From Chloroflexota bacterium (GTDB lineage: Bacteria; Chloroflexota; UBA6077; JACCZL01): DNA of 64,000 nt. The notes beneath the pieces were generated by a model, which ran no database searches, was not told the origin of the DNA, and saw only the letters and a list, made by a program, of their open reading frames with translations. Shown one piece after another: positions 17,078-26,425 of the stretch. Numbering within the stretch: position 1 is the first letter of the stretch; every line of letters begins with the position of its first letter. The stretch is from assembly GCA_020850535.1 (NCBI GenBank), contig JADZEM010000187.1:62001-126000 (forward strand), given 5' to 3'. The position numbers and the translations under genes are program-made.

Positions 17078-18901
17078 TCAGGCTTCGGCGAGGGTCGGCG
17101 GGGCTGGCTTGCGTCGCCGCCGCCACTGCACGCTCAGCGTGAACGGCAGGGCCGCCAGCGCGGGCGCCCAGGCCCGGCGCGCGGGCTTCGACGCGGCCAC
17201 GGGCCGCGGCAGCGGCGTCGGTGCGTCGGGCACCAGGCGGACGGGCGGCAGCTGTGGCGTCGTCGTCGGGCGCGGCCCGAACAGGCGGGCCATCGCCTTG
17301 CCGTCGATGGTCTCCAGCTCCAGCAGCTCGTCAGACGCCTTCTTGAGCGTCTCCAGGCGCGGCTGCAGCAGACCGATCGCCAGGGCGCGCGCCTCGTCAA
17401 CCAGCCGATGCAGCTCGTTGTCGATCTTCTCGGCGAGGTGCTCACCGTAGGAGCGGTAGAAGCGACCGTCGTCCTCGCTGCCAACCGCCAGCGCACCGAG
17501 GATCGGACTCATGCCGTAATCGCAGACCATCGCCCGGGCGATGCTGTACGCCTTCTTGAGGTCGTTGGATGCACCCGTCGTCACCTGCCCGAAGACCAGC
17601 TCCTCGGCCACGTGCCCGCCGAGCGCAGCGGCCATCGCCGCCTTGAACTGGGGCAGCGACCACATCTTGCGGTCTTCTCCGGGCGTCATGCGGGTGTAGC
17701 CGCCCATCTGGCCGCGCGAGACGATGGTCACCTTCTGGACCGGGTCGGACTCCGGCAGCAGGTGTGCCACCAGCGCATGGCCCAGCTCGTGGACGGCCGT
17801 CACCTTGCGCTCGCGGTCGGAGAGGCTGCGGCCCTTGCGGCGCGGCCCGGCGGTCACGCGGTCCAGCGCCTCTTCCAGGTCGTTCATCTCGATGCGGGTA
17901 CGGCCGGCACGCGCCGTCAGGATCGCCGCCTCGTTCAGCAGGTTCTCAAGGTCCGCGCCAGAGAGGCCCGTCGTCTGCGGGATCACCGCCTCAAGATCCA
18001 CACCCTCGGCGAACGGCTTGCCGCGAGCGTGCAGGGAGAGGATGTGACGGCGCGCCGCCGCGTCGGGGGCATCGAGCCGCACCTGGCGGTCGAAGCGGCC
18101 GGGGCGCAAGAGCGCCGGGTCCAGCACGTCCGGGCGATTCGTGGCGGCCACCACGATCACCCGCGAGCGAAGGTCGAACCCGTCCATCTCGACCAGCAGC
18201 TGGTTGAGCGTCTGCTCGCGCTCCTCGTGGGCGTGGCCGCTGGGGCCGCCGCGCCGCCGACCGACCGCGTCGATCTCGTCAATGAAGATGATGCTCCGAC
18301 CGTGCTCGCGCGCCGCCTTGAACAGGTCTCGCACGCGGGATGCGCCCACGCCCACGTACATCTCGACGAAGTCGGAGCCGGACGCCCGCAGGAACGGCAC
18401 ACCTGCCTCGCCAGCCACCGCCCGCGCCAGGAGCGTCTTACCGTTGCCCGGAGGCCCGACCAGCAGGACGCCACGCGGGATGCGCGCGCCGACCGCGTGG
18501 AAGCGCTCCGGCTCACGCAGGAATTCGACGACCTCTGAGAGCTCTTCCTTGGCCTCGTCCGCGCCAGCCACGTCGGTGAACCGCGTCGGCGGGCGCTCGG
18601 CGACCAGGCCGATGCGGGATGGGCGCGTGGGCGTGCGCGGCGCGCCACCAGCGGCCATCGGCGGATCGTGCGGGCGAGAAGCCGCGCGGCGTCCACTGAC
18701 AAAGAGATAGAGGGCGAGCAACGCCAGCGACAGCCCGAGCAGGGCGGCCAGCAGCGGCGCGGTCGGCTGATCTTCCGGCCACCGCACGGCGACCTGCACC
18801 AGCCCCGACCGGAAGGCCGTCACCACCGAGGTGACGAGCACGCCAAACAGGACAACAAACAAGAGTGGACGGAGCGAGGGCTTGGATTCGCCGTTCATCA
18901 T
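17078..18901 (-). CDS. ftsH: ATP-dependent zinc metalloprotease FtsH
   Basis: A 607-residue membrane AAA protease that degrades misfolded membrane and regulatory proteins. Two membrane helices (about 12-30 and 49-68) are followed by the AAA module. Walker A is GPPGNGKT (149-156), Walker B is IIFIDE (204-209), and the second region of homology is [19 protein letters not shown]. The peptidase site is HELGH (371-375), a variant of the common HEAGH that keeps both zinc histidines and the glutamate; the TTGASND segment carries the third ligand. The loop between the helices is only about 18 residues, against some 70 in E. coli FtsH, so the external domain is essentially absent. The basic, Pro-rich C-terminus is variable. 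Confidence 0.95.
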   Translation of the reverse strand: MMNGESKPSLRPLLFVVLFGVLVTSVVTAFRSGLVQVAVRWPEDQPTAPLLAALLGLSLALLALYLFVSGRRAASRPHDPPMAAGGAPRTPTRPSRIGLVAERPPTRFTDVAGADEAKEELSEVVEFLREPERFHAVGARIPRGVLLVGPPGNGKTLLARAVAGEAGVPFLRASGSDFVEMYVGVGASRVRDLFKAAREHGRSIIFIDEIDAVGRRRGGPSGHAHEEREQTLNQLLVEMDGFDLRSRVIVVAATNRPDVLDPALLRPGRFDRQVRLDAPDAAARRHILSLHARGKPFAEGVDLEAVIPQTTGLSGADLENLLNEAAILTARAGRTRIEMNDLEEALDRVTAGPRRKGRSLSDRERKVTAVHELGHALVAHLLPESDPVQKVTIVSRGQMGGYTRMTPGEDRKMWSLPQFKAAMAAALGGHVAEELVFGQVTTGASNDLKKAYSIARAMVCDYGMSPILGALAVGSEDDGRFYRSYGEHLAEKIDNELHRLVDEARALAIGLLQPRLETLKKASDELLELETIDGKAMARLFGPRPTTTPQLPPVRLVPDAPTPLPRPVAASKPARRAWAPALAALPFTLSVQWRRRRKPAPPTLAEA

Positions 18902-18943
18902 TTGACACTCTCAGCCGGGCACAGCTCGGTCCGCCTGTGGCGC

Positions 18944-18964
18944 ACACGCCGTGCCAGGGCGTGT
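18944..18964. repeat. Inverted repeat in the ftsH leader
   Basis: ACACGCC-GTGCCAG-GGCGTGT, a perfect 7-bp stem with a 7-base loop, 43 bases upstream of the ftsH start. It could be a regulatory hairpin in the leader or an operator. Between here and the promoter at 19301 nothing else stands out; short reading frames of 70-90 codons there lack start signals and family similarity. Confidence 0.3.
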
Positions 18965-19300
18965 AAGCTCTCCTAAAATCGAGCACCTGTACCGGCGGCC
19001 GAGGCCTGTCCTGGGCCGTCACTTCATACAACGGACCTGGGTGACGCCCTGTTCCCACCGCCCCCGCGACGAGAACTGACGAGAAACACCCCAGTCGAGT
19101 GTACCGCGTCGGGTGGCCACTGGTCGAGTTCATCAAGGCTTAATGTGGACAATTCGCGCAGACGCATCTTGCACATGCTGGGCCTGACCGATTCGTCACG
19201 CATCGGCGCATCGGACACCGCTGTCTGGACGCGTTGAACCAGCAAAACGGGCGATCGACCGTTGATTCCGTCCCGTACGCCCCCACGGGGCCGTTTCTCC

Positions 19301-19329
19301 TTGACAGGGCGAGCATCATCCCGTAGACT
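19301..19329 (+). promoter_or_regulatory. Sigma-70 promoter upstream of the c-di-AMP riboswitch
   Basis: A perfect TTGACA (19301-19306), a 17-base spacer and TAGACT (19324-19329). Transcription should begin near 19336, about 35 bases before the riboswitch. It is one of the best promoter matches in the window. Confidence 0.7.
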
Positions 19330-19369
19330 CCGCTCGTCACGAGGGATGTTGGGTACATCCCGAAGCGAT

Positions 19370-19531
19370 GCGTCAGGCTGAATCCTCCCAGACGAGGAGC
19401 GGGGGAACCACGCATTTGGGGTGAATCCGGAGCATTGCGGCAGAGCGACAGGCGAGAGCCTGCTGTGAGTTGTGTGCGCCGGTAGGGCGACTCCCGTCCG
19501 AACCCGTCAGCTAACCCCGTAAGCCGCGCTC
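19370..19531 (+). ncRNA. ydaO/yuaA c-di-AMP riboswitch
   Basis: The conserved blocks of the ydaO-yuaA riboswitch occur in order: GGAGCGGGGGAACCA (19396-19410), TTTGGGGTGAATCC shortly after, GGTAGGGCGACTCC (19481-19494), and the hallmark CCGAACCCGTCAGCTAACCC into CGTAAGCC (ending about 19525). The outer stem can form between GGCT at 19376 and AAGCC at 19521. Riboswitches of this class bind cyclic di-AMP and usually switch off cell-wall hydrolase or potassium-transport genes when ligand is high. The controlled gene here is the SH3-3D protein starting at 19613. Confidence 0.9.
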
Positions 19532-19612
19532 ACCCGATACGCGAGGGCCGCTCTCCGGTTGTTGGCCCGAGATTCGACGCGCATCGGGGCGATCGCAGGG
19601 GAGGAACACGGC

Positions 19613-20443
19613 GTGTCGATGAACTCGGCACCGGGTTGGCATGCAGCACGTGCGTCTGTGACCGTGCAGGCGAGCGGCTGGCATCGCGACCCTCGGCCCC
19701 AGGACAGTCCGCGCGTGCGCGAGGCTTCCGTCGGCCAGCCCACCCAGAGGGGATCTATTCGCTTGCACGCACTGCTCACCGCCATGCTCCTGGTGATGGC
19801 GGCTTCCATGCTCTCTCCCGCTCCAACAACACACGCTCAAGCCGAGACATCCAACGCCCAGGCCGCCACCGCGGCCGACGCCTTGCAGCCCGGCCAGTCC
19901 GCCATCGTCACCGGCACCGAAGGGCGCGGTCTGCGCGTTCGCGGCGGCCCGGGCATGAGCCACCGCATCCTGACGACGGCCAACGAAGGCGCGTTGGTGC
20001 AGATCATCGCCGGCCCCGTCAACGACGGCGACGACGACTGGTATCAGATCAGCGTCGGCGCGTCGACCACAGGCTGGGGCGTCGCTCGCTACCTTGCGCC
20101 GAGCACGACCGTCCGCGCCATGTCGAACACCGAGGGGCAGCGCACCTTCATCGCGAAGATCACCGCCTACGCGGATGGCATCGGCGGCGTGCCGGTCGGG
20201 GCCAGGACGTACAGCGGCACCCGCACGCGCTGGGGCGTGGTGGCCGTTGACCCGAAGGTGATCCCCATCGGCTCGACGCTCACCATCGAGGGGTACGATG
20301 GCGTCACCTTCGTGGCCGAGGACATCGGCGGCGGCATCAGGGGCGAGGCCATCGACATCTGGCTGCCAGACGCCAAGGAAGCGAAGACCTACGGCACGCA
20401 GTATCGCCGCGTGACGATCCTTCGCGAGGGCCCCGCCCGCTAG
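19613..20443 (+). CDS. Exported SH3b and 3D-domain cell-wall protein
   Basis: A 276-residue exported protein. A long N-terminal segment leads to a hydrophobic signal/anchor (LLTAMLLVMAASMLSPAPTTHAQA). Next is a bacterial SH3 domain (GRGLRVRGGPGMSHRILTT to GWGVARYLAP), then a C-terminal 3D domain. The three aspartates of the latter are visible in VAVDPKVIPIGS, VAEDIGGG and EAIDIW. 3D domains form a double-psi barrel related to lytic transglycosylase MltA and resuscitation factors, so peptidoglycan remodelling is likely. GTG 19613 has GGGGAGG eight bases upstream; ATG 19619 is an alternative. Control by the upstream c-di-AMP riboswitch fits this role. Confidence 0.85.
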   Translation: MSMNSAPGWHAARASVTVQASGWHRDPRPQDSPRVREASVGQPTQRGSIRLHALLTAMLLVMAASMLSPAPTTHAQAETSNAQAATAADALQPGQSAIVTGTEGRGLRVRGGPGMSHRILTTANEGALVQIIAGPVNDGDDDWYQISVGASTTGWGVARYLAPSTTVRAMSNTEGQRTFIAKITAYADGIGGVPVGARTYSGTRTRWGVVAVDPKVIPIGSTLTIEGYDGVTFVAEDIGGGIRGEAIDIWLPDAKEAKTYGTQYRRVTILREGPAR

Positions 20444-20464
20444 GCCGAGGTTCTAGACCTCGGC
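20444..20464. terminator. Hairpin between convergent 3D-protein and rho genes
   Basis: A perfect 8-bp stem GCCGAGGT/ACCTCGGC with a 5-base loop. It lies one base after the stop of the 3D-protein gene and includes the rho stop codon (20453-20455) in its loop region. It has no T-tract on either side. Symmetry and position suggest a bidirectional end-of-gene structure. Confidence 0.45.
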
Positions 20465-21844
20465 CTTCGCCATCGTCGCCAGGAACTCGCGGTTGCTGGC
20501 GGTCTTCGACAGGCGCGTCAGCAGCAGCTCGGCGCTCTCGTTCTGACCGACCTGGGTCAGCATGCGGCGCAGCGTCCAGACCAGCCGGAGCGTCTGTTCG
20601 TCCAGCAGCAGCTCTTCGCGGCGCGTGCTCGACTTCTGTACGTCGATGGCCGGGAAGATGCGCCGCTCCGCCAGCCGGCGGTCGAGCTGCAGCTCCATGT
20701 TGCCCGTGCCCTTGAACTCCTCGTAGATCACGTCGTCCATCCGTGACCCGGTGTCCACGAGGCAGGTCGCGAGGATCGTCAGGCTGCCGCCCTCTTCCAC
20801 CTTGCGCGCCGCGCCAAAGAAGCGCTTCGGTGGGTAGACGGCGGCCGGGTCGATACCGCCGCTCAGCGTCCGACCGCTCGGCGGGACGGCCATGTTGTAG
20901 GCGCGTGCCAGCCGGGTGATCGAGTCCAGCAGGATCACCACGTCGCGGCCCGTCTCAACCAGCCGCTTCGCCCGGTTCAGCGCCATCTCGGCCACCGTGA
21001 TGTGATCCTCGACCGGCTCGTCGAACGTGGACGACACGACCTCGGCGCGGACCGACCGCTTGAAGTCGGTGACCTCCTCGGGTCGTTCGCCGACCAGCAC
21101 CACCATCAAGTGGACGTCGGGATGGTTGACGGACAATCCGTTGGCAATGCGCTTGAGGATCGTCGTCTTGCCGGCCTTCGGCGGCGAGACGATCAGGCCG
21201 CGCTGCCCCTTGCCGATGGGCGAGATCAGGTCGATCAGCCGCTGAGTGAGCACGCGCGGCTCGGTTTCGAGGATCAGGTGCTCGCGGGGGAAGATCGGCG
21301 TCAGCGCGTCGAAGTGCGGGCGCTGGCGGGCGATGTCCGGAATCTGGCCGTTGACGGCCTCCACCCGCAGCAGCCCGAAGTACTTCTCAGCCTCTTTTGG
21401 CGGCCGCACATGGCCCGTCACCCAGTCCCCGGTCCGCAGCCCGAAACGCCGGATCTGCGACTGCGAGACGTAGACATCAGCCTGCCCCGGCAGCAGCCGC
21501 TCCTGCCGCAGGAAGCCAAAGCCCTCGTCGACGATCTGGAGAACGCCGCCGGCGAAGATGTTCCCCTGCCGCTCGGCCTGCGCCTGCAGGATCCGGAACA
21601 CCAGCTCGGTGGTACGCGACCCTTCGACGTCGGAGACGCCGACGCTGGAGGCGATTGCCTCGATCTCCGCTCGCGAGCACGCCTCCAACCCCGCGAGCGT
21701 CAGCTCTGAGCCGGCAGCGTCACCAGGACTCAGCGCGTCGTCATGTCCTGCATCGCCGGCAGCACGAACTGGCCGACGCGGCGGCCGCGGGCGGTCGGCG
21801 CTGACGGAGGGCAACGAGGATACGGGGTGTTCGGAGAGAGTCAC
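20453..21844 (-). CDS. rho: Transcription termination factor Rho
   Basis: A 463-residue RNA-dependent hexameric ATPase that ends transcription. An Ala/Pro/Asp-rich N-terminal extension (1-50) precedes the Rho N-terminal helical region. The RNA-binding cold-shock-like domain follows ([15 protein letters not shown], about 100-114, and [17 protein letters not shown]). The ATPase core has the P-loop PPKAGKT (221-227), [27 protein letters not shown] and the SGGIDPAA Q-loop region. The length is normal. The 217-base upstream region shows no strong promoter; an AT-rich patch lies near 21975-21985. Confidence 0.97.
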   Translation of the reverse strand: MTLSEHPVSSLPSVSADRPRPPRRPVRAAGDAGHDDALSPGDAAGSELTLAGLEACSRAEIEAIASSVGVSDVEGSRTTELVFRILQAQAERQGNIFAGGVLQIVDEGFGFLRQERLLPGQADVYVSQSQIRRFGLRTGDWVTGHVRPPKEAEKYFGLLRVEAVNGQIPDIARQRPHFDALTPIFPREHLILETEPRVLTQRLIDLISPIGKGQRGLIVSPPKAGKTTILKRIANGLSVNHPDVHLMVVLVGERPEEVTDFKRSVRAEVVSSTFDEPVEDHITVAEMALNRAKRLVETGRDVVILLDSITRLARAYNMAVPPSGRTLSGGIDPAAVYPPKRFFGAARKVEEGGSLTILATCLVDTGSRMDDVIYEEFKGTGNMELQLDRRLAERRIFPAIDVQKSSTRREELLLDEQTLRLVWTLRRMLTQVGQNESAELLLTRLSKTASNREFLATMAKAEV

Positions 21845-22062
21845 ACGAACCTACCAGAGCGAGGTCGGACTCGGGAGATCACGGGCAGCCTGGGCGGAGC
21901 GGAGACACGACCGCACCAGGGAAATCGCGGCGCTTCGGGGATGACCAAGGATACCACCCCCCAGGGTCATTGCCATAATTTAATCGTGACCGGTCCACCT
22001 GGTCTCGAACTGCTCTGAAAGCGTTGCGCCGGACCGGCGCGGACGCCGGCAGCCCGTCTGTT

Positions 22063-23805
22063 CTAGGGCTGCCGACGCAACGCCCGCACGTCGAAGATGC
22101 GGTACGCGCCGAGGCTGACATCGGTCACGCCCGCCGGTTCCAGGTCTTCGAGCATGTCCAGGTAGCGACGGCGCTCGCGGTCACGTCCGTCGAGCAGCAC
22201 GTAGTCCACCTGATAGCTCACCAACAGCTCACGCAGCCGGTCGGGCCCGAGGTTCACCGGCAACAGCGTGGCGGGGCGTCCCGTGAAGTAGGTAAATGGC
22301 CACGGCTGCGCGTGCGCCAGCACGGCCAGCGGCTCCGTCCGGGTATTGACCCAGTTGACGACGCGCATCAGGTCGCCGTCGCGGACCCAGCGTGGCGGCG
22401 CAGTCCAGACCAGCCCCTCATCCTTGCGCGTTCCAACGGGCAGCTCGCCGTAGCGAAACTCGCCGCGATACTGCCGGATCAGATGCGGGGTCCAGAGCAC
22501 CAACGCGCCGACGACGATCAGATGGGTCAGCCCGAGTCGTGGCCCCGGCCGGGCCGTTGCTCGTCCAGGTGTCGGAAGCGGCAGACGGTCCAGTCGGAGC
22601 CGCCGCAGCCCGTCCACGACAAACGGGAACAGCAGCAGCATCGTCAGCAGCAGATAGCGGTCTTGAAACGTGGACCACGTCAGACCGTAGAAGGCGAAGT
22701 TTGTGACGGCGACGACCAGCGGCACGACGGCTGCGCGTGGGTACTCGCGCCGGGCCAGCGCCCAGACGACCATCGGCCAGCCGAGCGCCAACGGCAGCAT
22801 CAGCTCCCACTCGGCGAACAGCAAGTAGGCATAGGACGAGAACGTCTCGCCTATCGTCCGCAGCACCAGCGCGCTGTTCTCAGAGATGAACTGCGCGGCG
22901 GTCGGCAGCGGCTTCTGGAAGCCGAACTCCATGACCTCCGGATCCTTGTAGAGCGCGTAGAGGTAGGTCTGTCCGGAGTAGAAGAGCGAGCCGCGCGTCA
23001 CGATGCTGTAGGCCGAGATCGGAACGAACGAGAGGCCGACGCCGGCCGCGTAGGCCAGCAGCGGTCGGATGACGTCGCGCCGCCGGGCGGCCAGCATCAT
23101 CGCCGTCACCGCCAACGCACCGACCAACGACAGCACCGTCGGCCTGGTCAGGTAGGCCAGCCCGAGCACGACACCGGCCAGGCCAGACGTCCGCACCGAT
23201 GGCCGTTCGACGCGCTGCATCATCAGGTAGGTCGCCAGCAACGAGAGGCCGATCGCCAGCGCCTCGGTCATCGGCCAGAGCATGCGCTCGGTGACCAGTG
23301 GCGTCACGATGGTCAACAGCGCCGCCAGCACCCCGACCTCCCGCCCGAACAGCTGCCGCCCGATCAGGGCCACCAGCGTCACCGACAGCCCGCTCAGTAC
23401 GGCGTTGAGCACCTGCGCCGCCACCGACTCGAAGCCCAACTTCAGCAGCAGCGCGACCAGGATCGGGAAGAGCGGAGGGCGCTCGGCCAGCCCGTGATGG
23501 AGCACGTCCGTGCCGCCAAAGTGAAACGCTTTGACGCCCAGCAGGAAACCCTGGCCCGCCGCCAGCCGCCGCGCAATGTCGAGATACTCGACGGCGTCCG
23601 GTCCAAGGATCAGCACCCGGGACACGATGGGCAGGTACAGCACGCAGGCCAGCACCCCGAGCGCGATCTCGGGCCACGCGCCAAACAGGCGCGCCACCGC
23701 GCTCCGCACAACGCGCCGCCGGACGGTGGACACGGCACGGCCGGCGTGCGGCTCGGATGGCGCGGCGACGGGGGGCGTCACCCGCTGGTGGATGGCATCG
23801 GACAT
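22063..23805 (-). CDS. GT39-like membrane glycosyltransferase (GT-C fold)
   Basis: A 580-residue multi-spanning protein with about ten to twelve hydrophobic helices, resembling ArnT/PMT-type dolichyl-phosphate or polyprenyl-phosphate sugar transferases. The first external loop carries the acidic motif expected for catalysis, GPDAVEYLDIARRLAAGQG, and a later GLAERPPLFP loop is also typical. The C-terminal 150 residues form a soluble domain outside the membrane (LAVLAHAQPWPFTYFTGR onward). It presumably moves a sugar or other headgroup from a lipid carrier to an external acceptor. A MITE sits 47 bases upstream of its start, between it and the divergent phosphatase gene. Confidence 0.75.
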   Translation of the reverse strand: MSDAIHQRVTPPVAAPSEPHAGRAVSTVRRRVVRSAVARLFGAWPEIALGVLACVLYLPIVSRVLILGPDAVEYLDIARRLAAGQGFLLGVKAFHFGGTDVLHHGLAERPPLFPILVALLLKLGFESVAAQVLNAVLSGLSVTLVALIGRQLFGREVGVLAALLTIVTPLVTERMLWPMTEALAIGLSLLATYLMMQRVERPSVRTSGLAGVVLGLAYLTRPTVLSLVGALAVTAMMLAARRRDVIRPLLAYAAGVGLSFVPISAYSIVTRGSLFYSGQTYLYALYKDPEVMEFGFQKPLPTAAQFISENSALVLRTIGETFSSYAYLLFAEWELMLPLALGWPMVVWALARREYPRAAVVPLVVAVTNFAFYGLTWSTFQDRYLLLTMLLLFPFVVDGLRRLRLDRLPLPTPGRATARPGPRLGLTHLIVVGALVLWTPHLIRQYRGEFRYGELPVGTRKDEGLVWTAPPRWVRDGDLMRVVNWVNTRTEPLAVLAHAQPWPFTYFTGRPATLLPVNLGPDRLRELLVSYQVDYVLLDGRDRERRRYLDMLEDLEPAGVTDVSLGAYRIFDVRALRRQP

Positions 23806-23852
23806 CGCGGCCGGGAGTATACGGCCACGTCTCAGGCGGTCGGGAGTGTCAC

Positions 23853-24069
23853 CAGGGCGATTGCATGTTCACTGGTGTACCCGATGCATCATGGAACGGG
23901 CGGTCGGGGACTGAAGTCCCCGCCTACAGTCATGCCGTCGCTGCGCGACGGCCGTCGGGAACGGCAGGCACTGGTGCGACTGGAGCGTCGCGCAGCGACT
24001 GCAGGATCGTAGGCGGGGCTTTCAAGCCCCGACGCCGCCGCACGACGACATCAACGTGCAATCCCCCTG
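23853..24069. mobile_element. 217-bp MITE with inverted ends and 10-bp target duplication
   Basis: The ends are inverted: CAGGGCGATTGCATG at the left, and CAGGGGGATTGCACG when the right end is read in reverse. The identical 10-mer GGAGTGTCAC flanks both sides (23843-23852 and 24070-24079), consistent with duplication of the target on insertion. Inside are three perfect hairpins: 23905-23922, 23934-23952 and 24014-24031. There is no coding capacity, so a transposase must act in trans. A shorter relative lies at 38092-38200. Confidence 0.75.
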
Positions 24070-24199
24070 GGAGTGTCACCTAGTTGCTAGTAGGAACGGC
24101 GACAGGCAACCTATACTCGGTGTAACGACGCGGGCGTCAGCCTCACACTGCTGAGCCTGGACGGGAATTGCGCGGGCAGACGCCTGACAGGGAGCACGA

Positions 24200-25399
24200 G
24201 TGACCGATCGGCCAGGAGAGTACGTCAACGCGGCCACCGACGGCCCGCGTATCGACGTCGGGCAGCTATCCGTGGTCGGGCGGGTCCGGACCGGCAACGA
24301 GGACAGCGTCCTCTGCGAGCCGCCCGAGAGCGCGCTGGCGTCGAGCAAGGGGCTGTTCTGCGCCGTGGCCGACGGCATGGGCGGCCACGCTGCCGGCGAA
24401 GAGGCCAGCAGGCTGGCCGTGCAGGTGGCGCATCGCCTCTTCTACGAGACCAACGGTATGGACCCGATGGAGGCCTTGCGGTTGGCCGTCGTGCAGGCCA
24501 ACTCCGAGGTCTTCGAGGCCGGCGCCGGGGCCACGGGCCGCGATCACATGGGCAGTACCCTCACGGCAGCCGTCCTCTTCGAGCACCGGGTGGTGGTCGG
24601 GCACGTGGGCGACAGCCGCGCCTACATCGTCCACGGCGACACGATTCGGCCGCTCACACGGGACCACTCGTGGGTTGCCGAAGAGGTCGAGGCCGGCCGC
24701 ATGACGCGCGAGCAGGCCCGTGTCAGCCCTCGCCGGAACATCATCACCCGGGCGCTCGGGTTACGCCCCGATGTCCAGGTTGATTCCTACGAGGCCGAGC
24801 TGACGCCCGGCGACTTCGTCGTCATCTGCTCGGACGGCCTGCACGGACTCGTCAGCGACGATGAGATCCTGGCCTACGTGCAGCGGTTGCGGCCCGCCGA
24901 CTCGGTGGCCTCGCTGGTCAACCTTGCGAACAACCGAGGTGGCCCGGACAACATCTCGCTGGTCGTCGCTCGGGTGCGCGACCACGAGCGCGACGAGACT
25001 GACACGGCGCGCGGCATCCCGGCTCTGAATGACGCATCCTTCGAGACGGTCCGCGCCGAGCGGCCAGACCTCGCACCGACGAACCAGTTGCCAGCATCCG
25101 TCGCCTACGATCCGTCGATGTCCGAGATGCCGACGGCGCCGGGCCTGCCGGTCCCGCCACCGCCGACCACGCCCTACCCGCCGGCTGCCGTCCCCGCCGA
25201 CGCTCCGACGGCGCCGTCGCCGATGCCGGCGCGGCCCACGCCGCAACAACTCGCCCCGCTGCCCAGCGAGCCGCGCGCGCGGCGCAACGGTGGCCTGACG
25301 CTCCTCATCGTCCTGCTGCTGCTGCTGGTGGCCGGCGCCGCCATCGGCTTCGGGCTGGCCTACATGGCCAATATCCCGTTGCTGCCCGGCTCGTCGTAG
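24200..25399 (+). CDS. PP2C-family serine/threonine phosphatase, membrane-anchored
   Basis: A 399-residue PPM/PP2C phosphatase. The metal and phosphate motifs are in order: GNEDSVL (about 32-38), ADGMGGHAAGEEAS (57-70), GHVGDSRAYIV, CSDGLHGLVSDDEI and GGPDNISLVVARV. The catalytic domain ends near residue 250. A Pro/Ala-rich linker of about 100 residues leads to a single C-terminal membrane helix (LTLLIVLLLLLVAGAAIGFGL), so the enzyme faces the cytosol. This is the PstP/Stp1 plan, which reverses PASTA-type kinases acting on division and wall synthesis; no kinase gene is in the window. GTG 24200 follows GGGAGC. A -10-like TATACT is at 24112-24117. Confidence 0.9.
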   Translation: MTDRPGEYVNAATDGPRIDVGQLSVVGRVRTGNEDSVLCEPPESALASSKGLFCAVADGMGGHAAGEEASRLAVQVAHRLFYETNGMDPMEALRLAVVQANSEVFEAGAGATGRDHMGSTLTAAVLFEHRVVVGHVGDSRAYIVHGDTIRPLTRDHSWVAEEVEAGRMTREQARVSPRRNIITRALGLRPDVQVDSYEAELTPGDFVVICSDGLHGLVSDDEILAYVQRLRPADSVASLVNLANNRGGPDNISLVVARVRDHERDETDTARGIPALNDASFETVRAERPDLAPTNQLPASVAYDPSMSEMPTAPGLPVPPPPTTPYPPAAVPADAPTAPSPMPARPTPQQLAPLPSEPRARRNGGLTLLIVLLLLLVAGAAIGFGLAYMANIPLLPGSS

Positions 25400-25414
25400 G
25401 CTCGCGTCAAACGC

Positions 25415-26305
25415 TCAGACATCCAGCTCGGCGACGAGGTCGATCTCCCAGGTCATCTCGTCCTCGACGCTGAGGATCGCCAGGCGCGGCGGCTCCAGCC
25501 CGAAATCGGTCAGCTTGATGCGGGCCGTCGCTACGCCGACGAGCGTCGTTCCGTCAAGTTTTGCCCGGGCCTCCCAGACAATCGGACGCTCCTGCCCCTT
25601 GATGGTCATGACCCCAGGAATCTGGAACGTCGCTTCCTGCCCCGGCTGGACCGAGCCCGGGCCGGCTGGACCGTTCGACCGGAACTCCGCGTACGGGAAC
25701 TGGGCCGTCTGGAGGGTGTTCTGCTTGATGAAGTTGTCACGACGCGTCTGATCGCTCACGAGCGTCCGCAGGTCGATGCGCATACCCACGATCTGACCGC
25801 GCAGTTGGCCCGGGCCGTCCATGACGATGTCGCCGTCGATCTCGTTCGTGCGGCCCACAGCTTCCGCCAGCCCAGGCTGGTTCACGAACGTCTCGCGGGC
25901 GCGGTAGCGGGCTTCAGACTTGTCCTGCACGATCTGATAGCGGGCGACGCCAGCGCTGCCCGCCGCCACGGCAGTGGCCGAGACCCCTGCCGCCGCGACT
26001 GGGCTCGCATCTGGGCTGGCCGGCGCCGAGGCAGCGGCCGGGCTGGCCGGCGGGGCGATGGCGGCCGGGCTCGCGGCGGCCACTGGTGACGGACTTCCGG
26101 CCACAACAACCGGCGAGGGGCTGGGCAGCGGACTGGCTGTCGGCGCGAGCAGTGCGATCATCGCCGTGGGGGTGGAAGGCGCGGGCGAGCCGGCCGGCGT
26201 AGGTGGGCTGCTGACGACGCGTGTCGCGGCAGCGGAGTCGCTGCCACCGCCGCAGCCCGTAACCAGGATGCTCAACGCAAAGATGAGCAGCAAACGGAGA
26301 ATCAA
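25415..26305 (-). CDS. YceI-family lipoprotein
   Basis: A 296-residue exported lipoprotein with signal MILRLLLIFALSILVTGC and a lipobox cysteine at 18. Residues 20-110 are a Ser/Pro/Ala-rich spacer. The YceI domain (about 122-296), RYQIVQDKSEARYRARETF to TWEIDLVAELDV, is a lipocalin-like barrel that binds polyprenyl or other amphiphilic lipids. The start is TTG, with GAGGTGG upstream. It converges with the PP2C gene (15-base gap) and sits downstream of nothing obviously related, so its ligand and role are open. Confidence 0.85.
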   Translation of the reverse strand: MILRLLLIFALSILVTGCGGGSDSAAATRVVSSPPTPAGSPAPSTPTAMIALLAPTASPLPSPSPVVVAGSPSPVAAASPAAIAPPASPAAASAPASPDASPVAAAGVSATAVAAGSAGVARYQIVQDKSEARYRARETFVNQPGLAEAVGRTNEIDGDIVMDGPGQLRGQIVGMRIDLRTLVSDQTRRDNFIKQNTLQTAQFPYAEFRSNGPAGPGSVQPGQEATFQIPGVMTIKGQERPIVWEARAKLDGTTLVGVATARIKLTDFGLEPPRLAILSVEDEMTWEIDLVAELDV

Positions 26306-26425
26306 CGTGCCACCTCGTGCGGACTCTGATGATCGTACACAGGTGGCATACGCGGCAGCATCGTATTCGGACCTGAACCGCTGACGTCACGGCGTCCGCG
26401 CAGCGCCCGGGGTCGATTGCAGAGG

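Noticed and set aside
16895-18538. 547-codon open frame on the plus strand
   Set aside because: It runs through the non-coding heptamer array and antisense to ftsH, with low-complexity Arg/Gln/Leu composition.
19024-19415. Two overlapping minus-strand frames of 73 and 91 codons
   Set aside because: They run antisense to the promoter and riboswitch, and have no ribosome site or family likeness.
22024-24012. 662-codon open frame on the plus strand
   Set aside because: It is antisense to the membrane glycosyltransferase and runs into the MITE; the composition is Gln/Arg/His-rich without domains.
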